DNA of 64,000 nucleotides from Streptomyces sp. NBC_01429 (GTDB taxonomy: Bacteria > Actinomycetota > Actinomycetes > Streptomycetales > Streptomycetaceae). Made by a program: the position numbers and the translations under genes. The notes below the pieces were generated by a model that saw only the letters and a list, made by a program, of their open reading frames with translations, was not told where the DNA came from and did no database searches. Position 1 is the first letter of the stretch, and the number at the start of each line of letters is the position of its first letter. Where the stretch lies: NCBI RefSeq assembly GCF_036231945.1, contig NZ_CP109599.1, positions 6,661,501 through 6,725,500 on the forward strand, given 5' to 3'. Below are positions 50,708-60,040 of the stretch, one piece after another.

Positions 50708-52066
50708 GTGGAGCCCGACCTCTTTACCGCAGCGGCGGAAGACCGCCAGGAGAAGGACCCGTCCAGCAGCCCGCTGGCCGTACGGATGCGCCCCCGCGTC
50801 CTGGACGAGGTCGTCGGCCAGCGGCATCTGCTGAAGCCGGGGTCCCCGCTGCGCCGGCTGGTGGGCGAGGGCGGCGGCGGTCCGGCCGGACCCTCGTCCG
50901 TGATCCTCTGGGGTCCGCCGGGCACCGGCAAGACCACCCTGGCCCATGTCGTCTCCAAGGCGACGGACAAGCGCTTCGTCGAGCTGTCCGCGATCACCGC
51001 GGGCGTCAAGGAAGTACGGACCGTCATCGACGGAGCGCGCCGCGCCTCCGGCGGCTACGGCAAGGAGACCGTCCTCTTCCTGGACGAGATCCACCGCTTC
51101 AGCAAGGCGCAGCAGGACTCCCTGCTGCCCGCCGTGGAGAACCGCTGGGTGACGCTCATCGCCGCCACCACCGAGAATCCGTACTTCTCGATCATCTCAC
51201 CGCTGCTGTCCCGCTCCCTGCTGCTGACGCTGGAGCCGCTCACCGACGACGACGTGCGCTCCTTGCTGCGGCGGGCGCTCACCGAGGAGCGCGGGCTCGG
51301 CGGCGCGCTCTCGCTGCCCGACGACCCCGAGGCGCATCTGCTGCGGATCGCGGGCGGTGACGCCCGGCGCGCGCTGACCGCGCTGGAGGCCGCGGCCGGC
51401 GCCGCGATCGACAAGGGCGAGCAGGAGATCTCCCTCGACACCGTCGAGGAGACCGTCGACCGCGCCGCGGTGCGATACGACCGCGACGGCGATCAGCACT
51501 ACGACGTGGCGAGCGCCCTCATCAAGTCGATCCGCGGATCCGACGTGGACGCGGCGCTGCACTACCTGGCCCGGATGATCGACGCGGGGGAGGACCCCCG
51601 GTTCATCGCGAGACGGCTGATGATCTCGGCGAGCGAGGACATCGGTCTGGCCGACCCCGCGGCCCTGCCGCTCGCCGTCGCCGCCGCCCAGGCCGTGGCC
51701 ATGATCGGCTTTCCCGAGGCCGCCCTCACGCTGAGCCACGCCACCATCGCGCTGGCCCTCGCCCCCAAGTCGAACGCGGCGACGACCGCGATCGGCGCGG
51801 CGCTGGAGGACGTGCGCAAGGGGCTGACCGGGCAGATCCCGGCCCACCTGCGCGACGGCCACTACAAGGGCGCGGCCAAGCTGGGGCACGCGCAGGGCTA
51901 TGTCTATCCGCACGATGTACCGGGCGGGATCGCCGCCCAGCAGTACGCGCCGGACTCGGTGCGCGGCAGGCGTTATTACGAGCCCACGCGGTACGGCGCG
52001 GAAGCGCGCTACGCGGATGTGGTCGACAAGGTGCGCGAGCGGCTGCGCGGATCGGGCGCCGGCTGA
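50708..52066 (+). CDS. rarA: Replication-associated recombination protein RarA (MgsA, AAA+ ATPase)
   Basis: AAA+ protein acting at stalled forks, 452 residues. Walker A is WGPPGTGKTT, Walker B is VLFLDEIHRFSKAQQD, sensor 1 is AATTENPYF, and the C-terminal oligomerisation and helical part includes HLRDGHYKGAAKLGHAQGYVYPHDVPGG, a hallmark of RarA/WRNIP1. The N-terminal UBZ finger of eukaryotic homologues is absent, as expected. Confidence 0.94.
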   Translation: MEPDLFTAAAEDRQEKDPSSSPLAVRMRPRVLDEVVGQRHLLKPGSPLRRLVGEGGGGPAGPSSVILWGPPGTGKTTLAHVVSKATDKRFVELSAITAGVKEVRTVIDGARRASGGYGKETVLFLDEIHRFSKAQQDSLLPAVENRWVTLIAATTENPYFSIISPLLSRSLLLTLEPLTDDDVRSLLRRALTEERGLGGALSLPDDPEAHLLRIAGGDARRALTALEAAAGAAIDKGEQEISLDTVEETVDRAAVRYDRDGDQHYDVASALIKSIRGSDVDAALHYLARMIDAGEDPRFIARRLMISASEDIGLADPAALPLAVAAAQAVAMIGFPEAALTLSHATIALALAPKSNAATTAIGAALEDVRKGLTGQIPAHLRDGHYKGAAKLGHAQGYVYPHDVPGGIAAQQYAPDSVRGRRYYEPTRYGAEARYADVVDKVRERLRGSGAG

Positions 52067-52111
52067 CCGGGACGGCCATAGGGAAAGGAGCTTCTCCGGC
52101 GCCGCGGCCGG

Positions 52112-52933
52112 CTATCGCGCCGCCGCGTCGAAGAGCGTGTGCATGGCGTAGCGCAGCTCGTTCACGTCGCGCACCGGCTCGGGGAAGTCGAAGCGGGCGT
52201 CGAAGCACTGGACGCCGGTGAAGCGGACCCGCAGGCCGAAGCGGTCGATCGCGACCGGCACGGCGGCGCTCCCGGCCGTCGTCAGCTCGCCGCGTTCGCC
52301 CAGCAGTTCGCGCAGCGACCGCACCTCCGCGCCGTGGGCGGAGTGCAGATGCTGGAGCAGCTCCGCCTCGTGCTCCACCAGCGGGTCGGCCGCGGCCGTC
52401 GCGAAGTCCTCGGGCTCGACCTGCTCCGCGCCCCAGAGGTCGTCCACGCAGGCCTCGCCGACCTCCAGCCGCAGCACCATCCGGCCGGGTTCGGCCTGGT
52501 CGGGTTCGCGGGTGAGCCAGCCGGAGAGCCAGGCCCGGCCCCGGATACGGTGGGGTACGGAGACGGGCGCGACGTCCGTGATCTCCAGCACCGCGTTCAG
52601 CTCGTCGTCCTGCGCGTGGGTCGCGGCCCGTACCGCCGGGGAGTCGGCCGGGAAGACGAGGAACACCTCGCCGTCGGGCCCGACCGACCGGTGGTCCGGC
52701 ATCAGCTGGTAGGGGAGGGCCCCGTCCAGGCCCGGAATGATCAGTACGGCCGAGCATGTACTCTGTACGAGAGTTCGTGTGCGCTCGGCTGCTGACGGCA
52801 TCCGATCGATTTCAAGCCCGCTGGGACGCGGCTGACCATGAGCTGATCGGACCTCCGTCGAATCGTCGCCCTCCTCCGCGGGGGCGTCGAGGCTGCTGTC
52901 TGTGATGCGCGTGGTGTTCCCAGGGCGAGACAT
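52112..52933 (-). CDS. DUF2470-domain protein under an iron box
   Basis: 273 residues. The middle part (about 45-160, PSAAERTRTLVQSTCSAVLIIPG and VFLVFPADSPAVRAATHAQDDELNAVLEITDVAPV) looks like a split-barrel flavin/haem-binding module. The C-terminal part (about 185-270, EAELLQHLHSAHGAEVRSLREL... IDRFGLRVRFTG) is DUF2470, found with HugZ-type haem-utilisation proteins. With the iron box in the promoter this suggests a role in haem or iron metabolism. ATG 52933 has TAAGGAG upstream. The gene is divergent from rpsD. Confidence 0.85.
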   Translation of the reverse strand: MSRPGNTTRITDSSLDAPAEEGDDSTEVRSAHGQPRPSGLEIDRMPSAAERTRTLVQSTCSAVLIIPGLDGALPYQLMPDHRSVGPDGEVFLVFPADSPAVRAATHAQDDELNAVLEITDVAPVSVPHRIRGRAWLSGWLTREPDQAEPGRMVLRLEVGEACVDDLWGAEQVEPEDFATAAADPLVEHEAELLQHLHSAHGAEVRSLRELLGERGELTTAGSAAVPVAIDRFGLRVRFTGVQCFDARFDFPEPVRDVNELRYAMHTLFDAAAR

Positions 52934-52947
52934 GCGATCTCCTTAAG

Positions 52948-52966
52948 TAAGGTGAGCCTAACCTAA
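52948..52966. promoter_or_regulatory. DmdR/IdeR-type iron box
   Basis: TAAGGTGAGCCTAACCTAA matches the actinobacterial iron-box consensus TTAGGTGAGCCTAACCTAA (its reverse complement is the same type of site) at 18 of 19 positions. It lies 14 bases upstream of the DUF2470 ATG and 23 bases upstream of the rpsD GTG. A further overlapping CCTAACCTA extends it on the rpsD side. Iron-bound repressor here would shut off the DUF2470 gene and might also affect rpsD. Confidence 0.85.
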
Positions 52967-52989
52967 CCTACAACGGAGGTCTGGAGAAC

Positions 52990-53604
52990 GTGCCTAACCA
53001 GTCGCGTCCCAAGGTCAAGAAGTCACGCGCGCTCGGTATCGCGCTGACGCCGAAGGCTGTCAAGTACTTCGAGGCCCGCCCGTACCCGCCGGGCGAGCAC
53101 GGCCGCGGACGCAAGCAGAACAGTGACTACAAGGTCCGTCTGCTGGAGAAGCAGCGCCTGCGCGCGCAGTACGACATCAGCGAGCGCCAGATGGCCCGCG
53201 CCTACGACCGCGCCAAGAAGGCCGGCGGCAAGACCGGCGAGGCGCTCGTCGTCGAGCTGGAGCGCCGCCTGGACGCCCTGGTCCTGCGGTCGGGCATCGC
53301 CCGCACCATCTACCAGGCCCGCCAGATGGTCGTCCACGGCCACATCGAGGTCAACGGTGGCAAGGTCGACAAGCCGTCGTTCCGTGTCCGTCCCGACGAC
53401 GTCGTGATGGTCCGCGAGCGCAGCCGCGACAAGGTTCCGTTCCAGGTCGCCCGCGAGGGTGGCTACGACACGGACGGCGAGACCCCGCGCTACCTCCAGG
53501 TCAACCTGAAGGCCCTCGCGTTCCGTCTCGACCGTGACCCGAACCGCAAGGAAATCCCGGTCATCTGCGACGAGCAGCTCGTCGTCGAGTACTACGCCCG
53601 CTGA
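52990..53604 (+). CDS. rpsD: Ribosomal protein S4
   Basis: Primary 16S rRNA-binding protein of the small subunit, 204 residues, with the S4 RNA-binding domain RRLDALVLRSGIARTIYQARQMVVHGHIEVNGGKVDKPSFRV. The N-terminal region has no Cys cluster, so this is the zinc-free (C-minus) form. It lies alone, away from the alpha operon, as is usual in streptomycetes. GTG 52990 follows GGAGGTCTGGAGA. Its upstream region contains an iron box serving the divergent gene. Confidence 0.97.
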   Translation: MPNQSRPKVKKSRALGIALTPKAVKYFEARPYPPGEHGRGRKQNSDYKVRLLEKQRLRAQYDISERQMARAYDRAKKAGGKTGEALVVELERRLDALVLRSGIARTIYQARQMVVHGHIEVNGGKVDKPSFRVRPDDVVMVRERSRDKVPFQVAREGGYDTDGETPRYLQVNLKALAFRLDRDPNRKEIPVICDEQLVVEYYAR

Positions 53605-53647
53605 CCCTCCGCGCCCGCCAACCCGGGCGCGCGGGCTCCCCAGCGAG

Positions 53648-55840
53648 TCAGCCCGCCGATTCCCCGCCCCGCGTGGTGGGGGAGTCGGCGGGTTTTCGCG
53701 TTCCCCGGGACTGGCCCCACCCGCCGGCCGCCGGCTTCCGGGGCGCCGCCGGGACCGGCCGCCGGTGCGCGAGTGCCCGGTGCGCGGTCGCGTCCGCCGA
53801 CAGCCCGCGCCCCTCCTCCTCGTACGCCCGGTACTCCTCCGCGCCCAGCAGCTCCGTCGCGTACCGCTCGCAGCGCACGCGCGGCGCGCTGAAGTACTCG
53901 GAACCGAACAGTGGTGGGCCGACCGACGCCCACAGCCGGGTCGCGGCCCCCTGGAGCACCGCCGCCTCGGCGGGATCGCCCTCGCTCGCCGTCACCAGCG
54001 CCAGCAGCTCGACGGAGAGCACCAGGCCGACCAGATCCTTGAATCCATGGTGAATGGCGACGGACTCCGTGATCAGCGTCCGCGCCCGCGCGTGCTCCTC
54101 CCGCGTCCACGCCGCGTACGCCAGCACGTACAGCGCGTACGCCCTGGTCCAGCGCTCGCCGCTGTCCTCGCAGATCTCGCGGACCTCGGCGCACAGGACG
54201 ACGGCCGCGTCCAGATCGCCCTGGAAGACCAGCGACAGGGCCAGTTCGACCTGGCCCATCAGCACATTGCTGTTCAGCTCGCCCAGCTCCCGGTACGCGT
54301 CGAGCGCCGAGCGCAGCAGCCGCTGCGCCCTGGGCATCTCGTCCGAGAGCAGCGCCAGACACCCCAGCCGGTGCACGGCGTAGGCGCGCGCCGGGCCGTT
54401 CCCGGTACGGGCGGCCTCCTCCCGGCACTCGTGCAGGGCGCCCGCCGCCGCCGCGTTGTCGCCCTGGAGGACCGCCACATAACCGAGCACCCACAGGGCC
54501 TTGAGCCGCGACTCGTCGCACGGGGAGTCCAGCGCCAGGGCCCGGCCCAGCCACAGCCGACCCTCGGTCAGCCGGCCGCAGCCCACCCAGTAGAACCACA
54601 GCGTCCCGGCCAGATGGTGGCCCAGATGCGCGTCCTCGGGGGTCTCCAGACACAGCTCCAGCGCGGCCCGCAGATTGGGCAGCGCGCTGTCCGCGCCGGC
54701 CGCCACCTCGGCCTGGCGCGGGCCGAACCAGTCCAGCTCGTACCAGGCCGCCAGGCCCAGGTACCAGTCCCGGTGCAGCCTGCGCAGCCGGTCGGTCTCC
54801 GCCAGCGCGTCCAGCCACTCGGCGCCGTACGCCCGTACCGTCTCCAGCATCCGGTAGCGCGTGCCGGCCGGTGTCTCCTCGCGGATCACCAGGCACTGGG
54901 AGATCAGCTCGGCCAGCACGTCGAGCACACGGTCGGCCGGCAGCTCGGGCCCGCCGCACACGTACTCCGCCGCCTCCAGGTCGAACGGACCGGCGAAGAC
55001 CGACAGCCGTGCCCACAGCAGCCGTTCCTCCGGTGTGCACAGCTCATGGCTCCAGCCGATCGCGGTCCGCAGCGTCCGGTGGCGTACGGGGGCGTCCCGC
55101 CGGCCCTCGGTGAGCACCCGGAAGCGGTCGCCGAGCCGGTCGAGCGCCTGCTCGACCGAGAGGGCGTGCAGCCGCCCCGCCGCCAGCTCCAGCGCCAGCG
55201 GGATCCGGTCGAGCCGGTCGCACAGCTCCCGCACGGCGGTCAGCCGCTCGCCCTCCGCGCGGAAGCCGGGGTCGCCCGCCGCGGCCCGGTCGGTGAAGAG
55301 GGTGACCGCGTCCCGCCGCGCCATCGGGGCGAGCGTGAAGGTCACCTCGCCCGCCACCCGCAGCGGGCGCCGGCCCACCGCGAGGATCCGCAGCCCGGGG
55401 GCTCTGCGCAGCAGCTCGGCGACCAGGTCGCCGCACGCGTCGATGAGCTGCTCGAACCCGTCGAGCACCAACAGCGCCCGCCGGGTGGCGAGATGCTCGG
55501 TGAGCACCCGGCGCGGCGGCCTGCTGCTGTGGTCCGTCAGCCCCAGCGCCTCGGCCAGCGCGTGGTCCAGCAGCTCGGGGTCGCGCAGGGCGGCCAGCTC
55601 GGCGAGCCAGGCCCCGTCGAAGTAGCGTTTCTGCACCTGGTCGGCGGCGTGCAGCGCCAGCCGGGTCTTGCCCACTCCGCCGACCCCCACCACCGTGACC
55701 AGCCGGGATTCCCCGAGCAGCCGCGTCAGTTCGGACAGCTCGTCGTCGCGCCCCACGAAGCGGTTCGGCTCGGCGGGAAGGCCGCCGGGAACCGGGGGAG
55801 GCGCGTCGGGAGACCTGCGGGAGCGAAAGGGGCGTCGCAT
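53648..55840 (-). CDS. STAND-type (NB-ARC/AfsR-like) ATPase with TPR-like repeats and no DNA-binding domain
   Basis: 730 residues. The NB-ARC/ATPase part (about 25-300) has FVGRDDELSELTRLL, Walker A VTVVGVGGVGKTR (52-60 core), Walker B-like RALLVLDGFEQLI, and the LDRIPLALELAAGRL motif typical of bacterial AfsR/LuxR-type regulators. A helical, TPR-like region follows (about 340-650). These proteins usually carry an SARP or LuxR helix-turn-helix; none is seen at either end. It may therefore signal through a partner. I start at ATG 55840; an in-frame ATG at 55879 exists, but a TACTCT -10-like box lies between them. Confidence 0.85.
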   Translation of the reverse strand: MRRPFRSRRSPDAPPPVPGGLPAEPNRFVGRDDELSELTRLLGESRLVTVVGVGGVGKTRLALHAADQVQKRYFDGAWLAELAALRDPELLDHALAEALGLTDHSSRPPRRVLTEHLATRRALLVLDGFEQLIDACGDLVAELLRRAPGLRILAVGRRPLRVAGEVTFTLAPMARRDAVTLFTDRAAAGDPGFRAEGERLTAVRELCDRLDRIPLALELAAGRLHALSVEQALDRLGDRFRVLTEGRRDAPVRHRTLRTAIGWSHELCTPEERLLWARLSVFAGPFDLEAAEYVCGGPELPADRVLDVLAELISQCLVIREETPAGTRYRMLETVRAYGAEWLDALAETDRLRRLHRDWYLGLAAWYELDWFGPRQAEVAAGADSALPNLRAALELCLETPEDAHLGHHLAGTLWFYWVGCGRLTEGRLWLGRALALDSPCDESRLKALWVLGYVAVLQGDNAAAAGALHECREEAARTGNGPARAYAVHRLGCLALLSDEMPRAQRLLRSALDAYRELGELNSNVLMGQVELALSLVFQGDLDAAVVLCAEVREICEDSGERWTRAYALYVLAYAAWTREEHARARTLITESVAIHHGFKDLVGLVLSVELLALVTASEGDPAEAAVLQGAATRLWASVGPPLFGSEYFSAPRVRCERYATELLGAEEYRAYEEEGRGLSADATAHRALAHRRPVPAAPRKPAAGGWGQSRGTRKPADSPTTRGGESAG
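53652..53696. terminator. Terminator of rpsD, embedded in the 3' end of the convergent STAND gene
   Basis: Stem CCCGCCGATTCCCC paired with GGGGAGTCGGCGGG around a 13-base loop, followed by TTTT: a classical intrinsic terminator for the plus strand. The stem is coding on the minus strand (last residues of the STAND ATPase). A second GC hairpin lies just before it (about 53608-53634). Confidence 0.85.
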
Positions 55841-56019
55841 GGGACACGCAGAGTACTCAACCGGCCGCACTCCGTACAATCACTCCGGCCGCTTTCCGCC
55901 GGAACCCCGGCCGCCCGCCGGTAATCCGGTACGGGACGTGACCACCGGCGCGATAGGGTCGGAGGACGACTTTCCAGTCGTCTTCCAGATGACCGTCGAT
56001 GATCAGGGAGCGGTGCGGC

Positions 56020-56442
56020 GTGACCGGTGGAGAGGTTGCCGGGATCCTGGTGGCCGTGTTCTGGGCCATCCTGGTCTCCTTCCTGGCCGTGGTGCTGGTG
56101 AGACTGGCCCAGACGCTCAGGGCGACCACCAGACTGGTGGCGGACGTCACCGAACAGGCGGTGCCGCTGCTGGCCGACGCCTCGGCGACCGTCCGCGCGG
56201 CGCAGACCCAGCTCGACCGGGTCGACGCCATCGCGACGGACGTCCAGGAAGTCACCTCCAACGCCTCGGCGCTCTCCACCACGGTCGCCTCGACCTTCGG
56301 CGGACCGCTGGTGAAGGTCGCGGCCTTCGGATACGGCGTACGGCAGGCCATGGGCCGCAGAGGCGCACCGGCCGCCGGTGCGGGACCGGTGGTCGTCGGG
56401 CGCACCCTGCCGGCCGTCCGGCGCAGGAAGAAGAAGGGCTGA
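56020..56442 (+). CDS. DUF948-family membrane protein
   Basis: 140 residues: an N-terminal membrane helix (GEVAGILVAVFWAILVSFLAVVLVRL), a long amphipathic region with coiled-coil potential (TTRLVADVTEQAVPLLADASATVRAAQTQLDRVD), and a basic C-terminus. The DUF948 family is of unknown function and often sits before alaS in actinobacteria. GTG 56020 is preceded by AGGGAG; an ATG seven codons upstream is possible. It is followed by another small gene and alaS. Confidence 0.85.
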   Translation: MTGGEVAGILVAVFWAILVSFLAVVLVRLAQTLRATTRLVADVTEQAVPLLADASATVRAAQTQLDRVDAIATDVQEVTSNASALSTTVASTFGGPLVKVAAFGYGVRQAMGRRGAPAAGAGPVVVGRTLPAVRRRKKKG

Positions 56443-56449
56443 CGCAGCG

Positions 56450-56776
56450 ATGTTCCGCCGTACGTTCTGGTTCACCGCGGGCGCGGCCGCCGGAGTCTGG
56501 GCCACCGCCAAGGTCAACCGCAAGCTCAAGCAGCTGACCCCGGAGAGCCTTGCCGCGCAGGCCGCCAACAAGGCGATCGACGCCGGTCACAAGGTCCGGG
56601 AGTTCGCCGTCGACGTCAGGTCGGGCATGGTCCGGCGGGAAGCCGAACTGGGCGAGGCGCTCGGCCTGGAAGCGGCGGCAGACCCGGCGCTGCCCGCGCC
56701 CCGGCGCCTCGTCGCCATCGAGCACCCCCGAACCACGCACCCCTACAACCCGCACAACCGGAATGAGGACCACTGA
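56450..56776 (+). CDS. Small conserved protein preceding alaS
   Basis: 108 residues: a short N-terminal hydrophobic segment (TFWFTAGAAAGVWATAKV), then a charged amphipathic helix region (LTPESLAAQAANKAIDAGHKVREFAVDVRSGMVRREAEL) and a His/Asn-rich tail. No named family is recognised. ATG 56450 is weakly preceded by a purine stretch. The stop overlaps the alaS start by one base (TGATG), so it is part of the alaS operon. Confidence 0.8.
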   Translation: MFRRTFWFTAGAAAGVWATAKVNRKLKQLTPESLAAQAANKAIDAGHKVREFAVDVRSGMVRREAELGEALGLEAAADPALPAPRRLVAIEHPRTTHPYNPHNRNEDH

Positions 56777-59445
56777 TGGAGTCGGCTGAAATTCGTCGCC
56801 GCTGGCTGAGCTTCTTCGAGGAGCGCGGTCACACCGTTGTCCCTTCGGCGTCGCTCATCGCGGACGACCCGACTCTGCTGCTGGTCCCGGCGGGCATGGT
56901 GCCCTTCAAGCCGTACTTCCTCGGCGAGGTCAAGCCGCCCGCCCCGCGCGCCACCAGCGTGCAGAAGTGCGTCCGCACGCCCGACATCGAAGAGGTCGGC
57001 AAGACCACCCGGCACGGCACGTTCTTCCAGATGTGCGGCAACTTCTCCTTCGGCGACTACTTCAAGGAAGGCGCCATCGCCTACGCCTGGGAGCTGCTCA
57101 CCAGCTCCGTGGCGGACGGCGGTTACGGCCTGGAGCCGGAGAAGCTCTGGATCACCGTCTATCTGGACGACGACGAGGCCGAGCGGATCTGGCGCGAGAA
57201 GATCGGCGTGCCCGCCGAGCGCATCCAGCGCCTCGGCAAGAAGGACAACTTCTGGTCCATGGGTGTCCCCGGACCCTGCGGTCCCTGCTCCGAGATCAAC
57301 TACGACCGGGGTCCCGAGTTCGGCGTCGAGGGCGGCCCCGCCGTCAACGACGAGCGCTACGTGGAGATCTGGAACCTGGTCTTCATGCAGTACGAGCGCG
57401 GCGCCGGCGAGGACAAGGAGAACTTCCCGATCCTCGGCGACCTGCCGTCGAAGAACATCGACACCGGTCTCGGACTCGAACGCCTCGCCATGATCCTCCA
57501 GGGCGTGCGGAACCTGTACGAGATCGACACCTCGATGGCCGTCATCGACAAGGCCACCGAACTGACCGGCGTACGCTACGGCGCCGCCCCGGCCTCGGAC
57601 GTCTCCCTGCGCGTGGTCACCGACCACATGCGTACGTCGGTGATGCTCATCGGCGACGGCGTCACCCCCGGCAACGAGGGGCGCGGCTACGTACTGCGCC
57701 GCATCATGCGCCGCGCCATCCGCAACATGCGGCTGCTGGGCGCCACCGAGCCGGTCGTCGCCGAGCTGATCGACGTGGTCATCGGAACCATGGGCGAGCA
57801 GTACCCGGAGCTGAGGAGCGACCGCAAGCGCATCGAGACGGTGGCCCTCGCCGAGGAGGCCGCCTTCCTCAAGGCCCTCAAGGGCGGCACCAACATCCTC
57901 GACACCGCCGTCACCGAGACCAAGGCCGCCGGCGGCCGGGTCCTCTCCGGCGACAGGGCGTTCCTGCTCCACGACACCTGGGGCTTCCCGATCGACCTCA
58001 CCCTGGAGATGGCCGCCGAACAGGGCCTGTCCGTGGACGAGGACGGGTTCCGCCGCCTGATGAAGGAGCAGCGCGAGCGCGCCAAGGCCGACGCCAAGGC
58101 CAAGAAGTCCGGCCACGCCGACCTCTCCGCCTACCGCGCCGTCGCCGACACCAGCGGCTCCACCGAGTTCACCGGGTACACCGCCACCGAGGGCGAGTCG
58201 ACCGTCGTCGGCCTGCTCGTCGACGGCGTGTCCTCGCCCGCCGCCACCGAGGGCGACGAGGTCGAGGTCGTGCTCGACCGCACCCCGTTCTACGCCGAGG
58301 GCGGCGGCCAGCTCGCCGACCAGGGCCGGATCAGGCTCGACAGCGGCGCCGTCATCCAGGTCCGCGACGTCCAGCAGCCGGTCCCCGGCGTCTCCGTGCA
58401 CAAGGGATTCGTGCAGGTCGGCGAGGTGACCGTGGGCGCTTCCGCGTACGCCGCCATCGATCTGACCCGCCGCCGGGCCATCGCCCGCGCCCACAGCGCC
58501 ACCCACCTCACCCACCAGGCGCTGCGCGACGCCCTCGGCCCGACGGCCGCCCAGGCCGGGTCGGAGAACTCGCCGGGCCGCTTCCGCTTCGACTTCGGCT
58601 CGCCCGCCGCCGTACCCGGCACGGTCCTGCTCGACGTCGAGCAGAAGATCAACGAGGTGCTCGCCAGGGAGCTGGACGTCCAGGCCGAGGTCATGTCGAT
58701 CGACGAGGCCAAGAAGCAGGGCGCCATCGCCGAGTTCGGCGAGAAGTACGGCGAGCGCGTCCGCGTCGTGACCATCGGGGACTTCTCCAAGGAGCTGTGC
58801 GGCGGTACGCACGTCCACAACACCGCCCAGCTCGGCCTGGTGAAGCTGCTCGGCGAGTCGTCCATCGGCTCGGGCGTGCGGCGCATCGAGGCCCTCGTCG
58901 GCGTGGACGCGTACAACTTCCTGGCCAAGGAGCACACCGTCGTCGCCCAGCTCCAGGAGCTGGTCAAGGGCCGCTCCGAGGAGCTGCCCGAGAAGATCGC
59001 CGGCATGCTCGGCAAGCTGAAGGACGCCGAGAAGGAGATCGAGAAGTTCCGCGCGGAGAAGGTGCTCGCCGCCGCCGCCGGACTGGTCGAGAGCGCCAAG
59101 GACGTCCGGGGCACCGCCCTGGTCACCGGGCAGGTGCCGGACGGCACCTCGGCCGACGACCTGCGCAAGCTGGTCCTCGACGTGCGCGGCCGCATCAGCG
59201 GCGACCGGCCGGCGGTCGTGGCCCTGTTCACCACGGCCAACGGACGCCCGCTGACGGTCATCGCCACCAACGAGGCCGCCCGTGGCCGCGGCCTCAAGGC
59301 CGGTGACCTGGTCCGTACCGCCGCCAAGACGCTCGGCGGCGGCGGTGGCGGCAAGCCCGACGTCGCCCAGGGCGGCGGTCAGAACCCCGAGGCGATCGGA
59401 GACGCCGTGGCCGCCGTCGAGCGCCTCGTCGCCGAGACGGCCTGA
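56776..59445 (+). CDS. alaS: Alanine-tRNA ligase
   Basis: Charges tRNA-Ala and edits mischarged Ser and Gly. 889 residues: class II core (FFEERGHTVVPSASLI, CGNFSFGDYFKEGAI, the GGGP-type motif 3 region NIDTGLGLERLAMIL), the editing domain with the HSATHLTHQALRDALG and CGGTHVHNT zinc motifs, and the C-terminal oligomerisation/tRNA-binding domain. Overlaps the preceding gene by one base, and ruvX follows after 6 bases. Confidence 0.98.
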   Translation: MESAEIRRRWLSFFEERGHTVVPSASLIADDPTLLLVPAGMVPFKPYFLGEVKPPAPRATSVQKCVRTPDIEEVGKTTRHGTFFQMCGNFSFGDYFKEGAIAYAWELLTSSVADGGYGLEPEKLWITVYLDDDEAERIWREKIGVPAERIQRLGKKDNFWSMGVPGPCGPCSEINYDRGPEFGVEGGPAVNDERYVEIWNLVFMQYERGAGEDKENFPILGDLPSKNIDTGLGLERLAMILQGVRNLYEIDTSMAVIDKATELTGVRYGAAPASDVSLRVVTDHMRTSVMLIGDGVTPGNEGRGYVLRRIMRRAIRNMRLLGATEPVVAELIDVVIGTMGEQYPELRSDRKRIETVALAEEAAFLKALKGGTNILDTAVTETKAAGGRVLSGDRAFLLHDTWGFPIDLTLEMAAEQGLSVDEDGFRRLMKEQRERAKADAKAKKSGHADLSAYRAVADTSGSTEFTGYTATEGESTVVGLLVDGVSSPAATEGDEVEVVLDRTPFYAEGGGQLADQGRIRLDSGAVIQVRDVQQPVPGVSVHKGFVQVGEVTVGASAYAAIDLTRRRAIARAHSATHLTHQALRDALGPTAAQAGSENSPGRFRFDFGSPAAVPGTVLLDVEQKINEVLARELDVQAEVMSIDEAKKQGAIAEFGEKYGERVRVVTIGDFSKELCGGTHVHNTAQLGLVKLLGESSIGSGVRRIEALVGVDAYNFLAKEHTVVAQLQELVKGRSEELPEKIAGMLGKLKDAEKEIEKFRAEKVLAAAAGLVESAKDVRGTALVTGQVPDGTSADDLRKLVLDVRGRISGDRPAVVALFTTANGRPLTVIATNEAARGRGLKAGDLVRTAAKTLGGGGGGKPDVAQGGGQNPEAIGDAVAAVERLVAETA

Positions 59446-59451
59446 CGCCGG

Positions 59452-59916
59452 ATGAGACGCGGACGCCGGCTCGCGATCGATGTCGGGGACGCCCGGATCG
59501 GGGTCGCCTCGTGCGACCCCGACGGGATCCTCGCCACGCCGGTGGAGACCGTGCCGGGACGTGACGTCCCGGCCGCCCACCGGCGGCTGCGCCAGATCGT
59601 GGCGGAGTACGAACCGGTCGAAGTGCTGATCGGTCTGCCGCGCTCCCTCAACGGGGGCGAGGGACCGGCGGCGGCGAAGGTACGCGGGTTCGCCCAGGAG
59701 GTCGCGCGGGGCATCGCCCCGCTGCCGGTACGACTGGTCGATGAGCGGATGAGTACGGTGACGGCCAGTCAGGGACTGCGCGCTTCGGGCGTTAAGTCCA
59801 AGAAAGGCCGGTCCGTTATCGACCAAGTGGCGGCGATTGTCATCCTCCAGAGCGCGTTGGAGGCCGAACGGGTATCAGGTAATCCTCCCGGCGAGAGCGT
59901 CGAAGTGGTCATCTGA
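59452..59916 (+). CDS. ruvX: Putative pre-16S rRNA nuclease (RuvX/YqgF)
   Basis: 154 residues with the RNase-H-like fold: IDVGDARIGVASCDPDGI at the N-terminus, VLIGLPRSLNGGEGPAAAKV in the middle, and the acidic pair LVDERMSTVTA. By family it matures the 5' end of 16S rRNA or acts on Holliday junctions. The alaS-ruvX-mltG order is widely conserved. Confidence 0.93.
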   Translation: MRRGRRLAIDVGDARIGVASCDPDGILATPVETVPGRDVPAAHRRLRQIVAEYEPVEVLIGLPRSLNGGEGPAAAKVRGFAQEVARGIAPLPVRLVDERMSTVTASQGLRASGVKSKKGRSVIDQVAAIVILQSALEAERVSGNPPGESVEVVI

Positions 59917-60040
59917 TCGCGGTACGGTAACGTTCCGCGCGATGCGGCAGTGTTCGAACAGCTGCCGCACAGAAAAGAGACGAAACGGACGCCGTGCCAC
60001 GGGGCTGAGTGGCCGTTCGCCTCGCGGCTCAAGGGGATCG

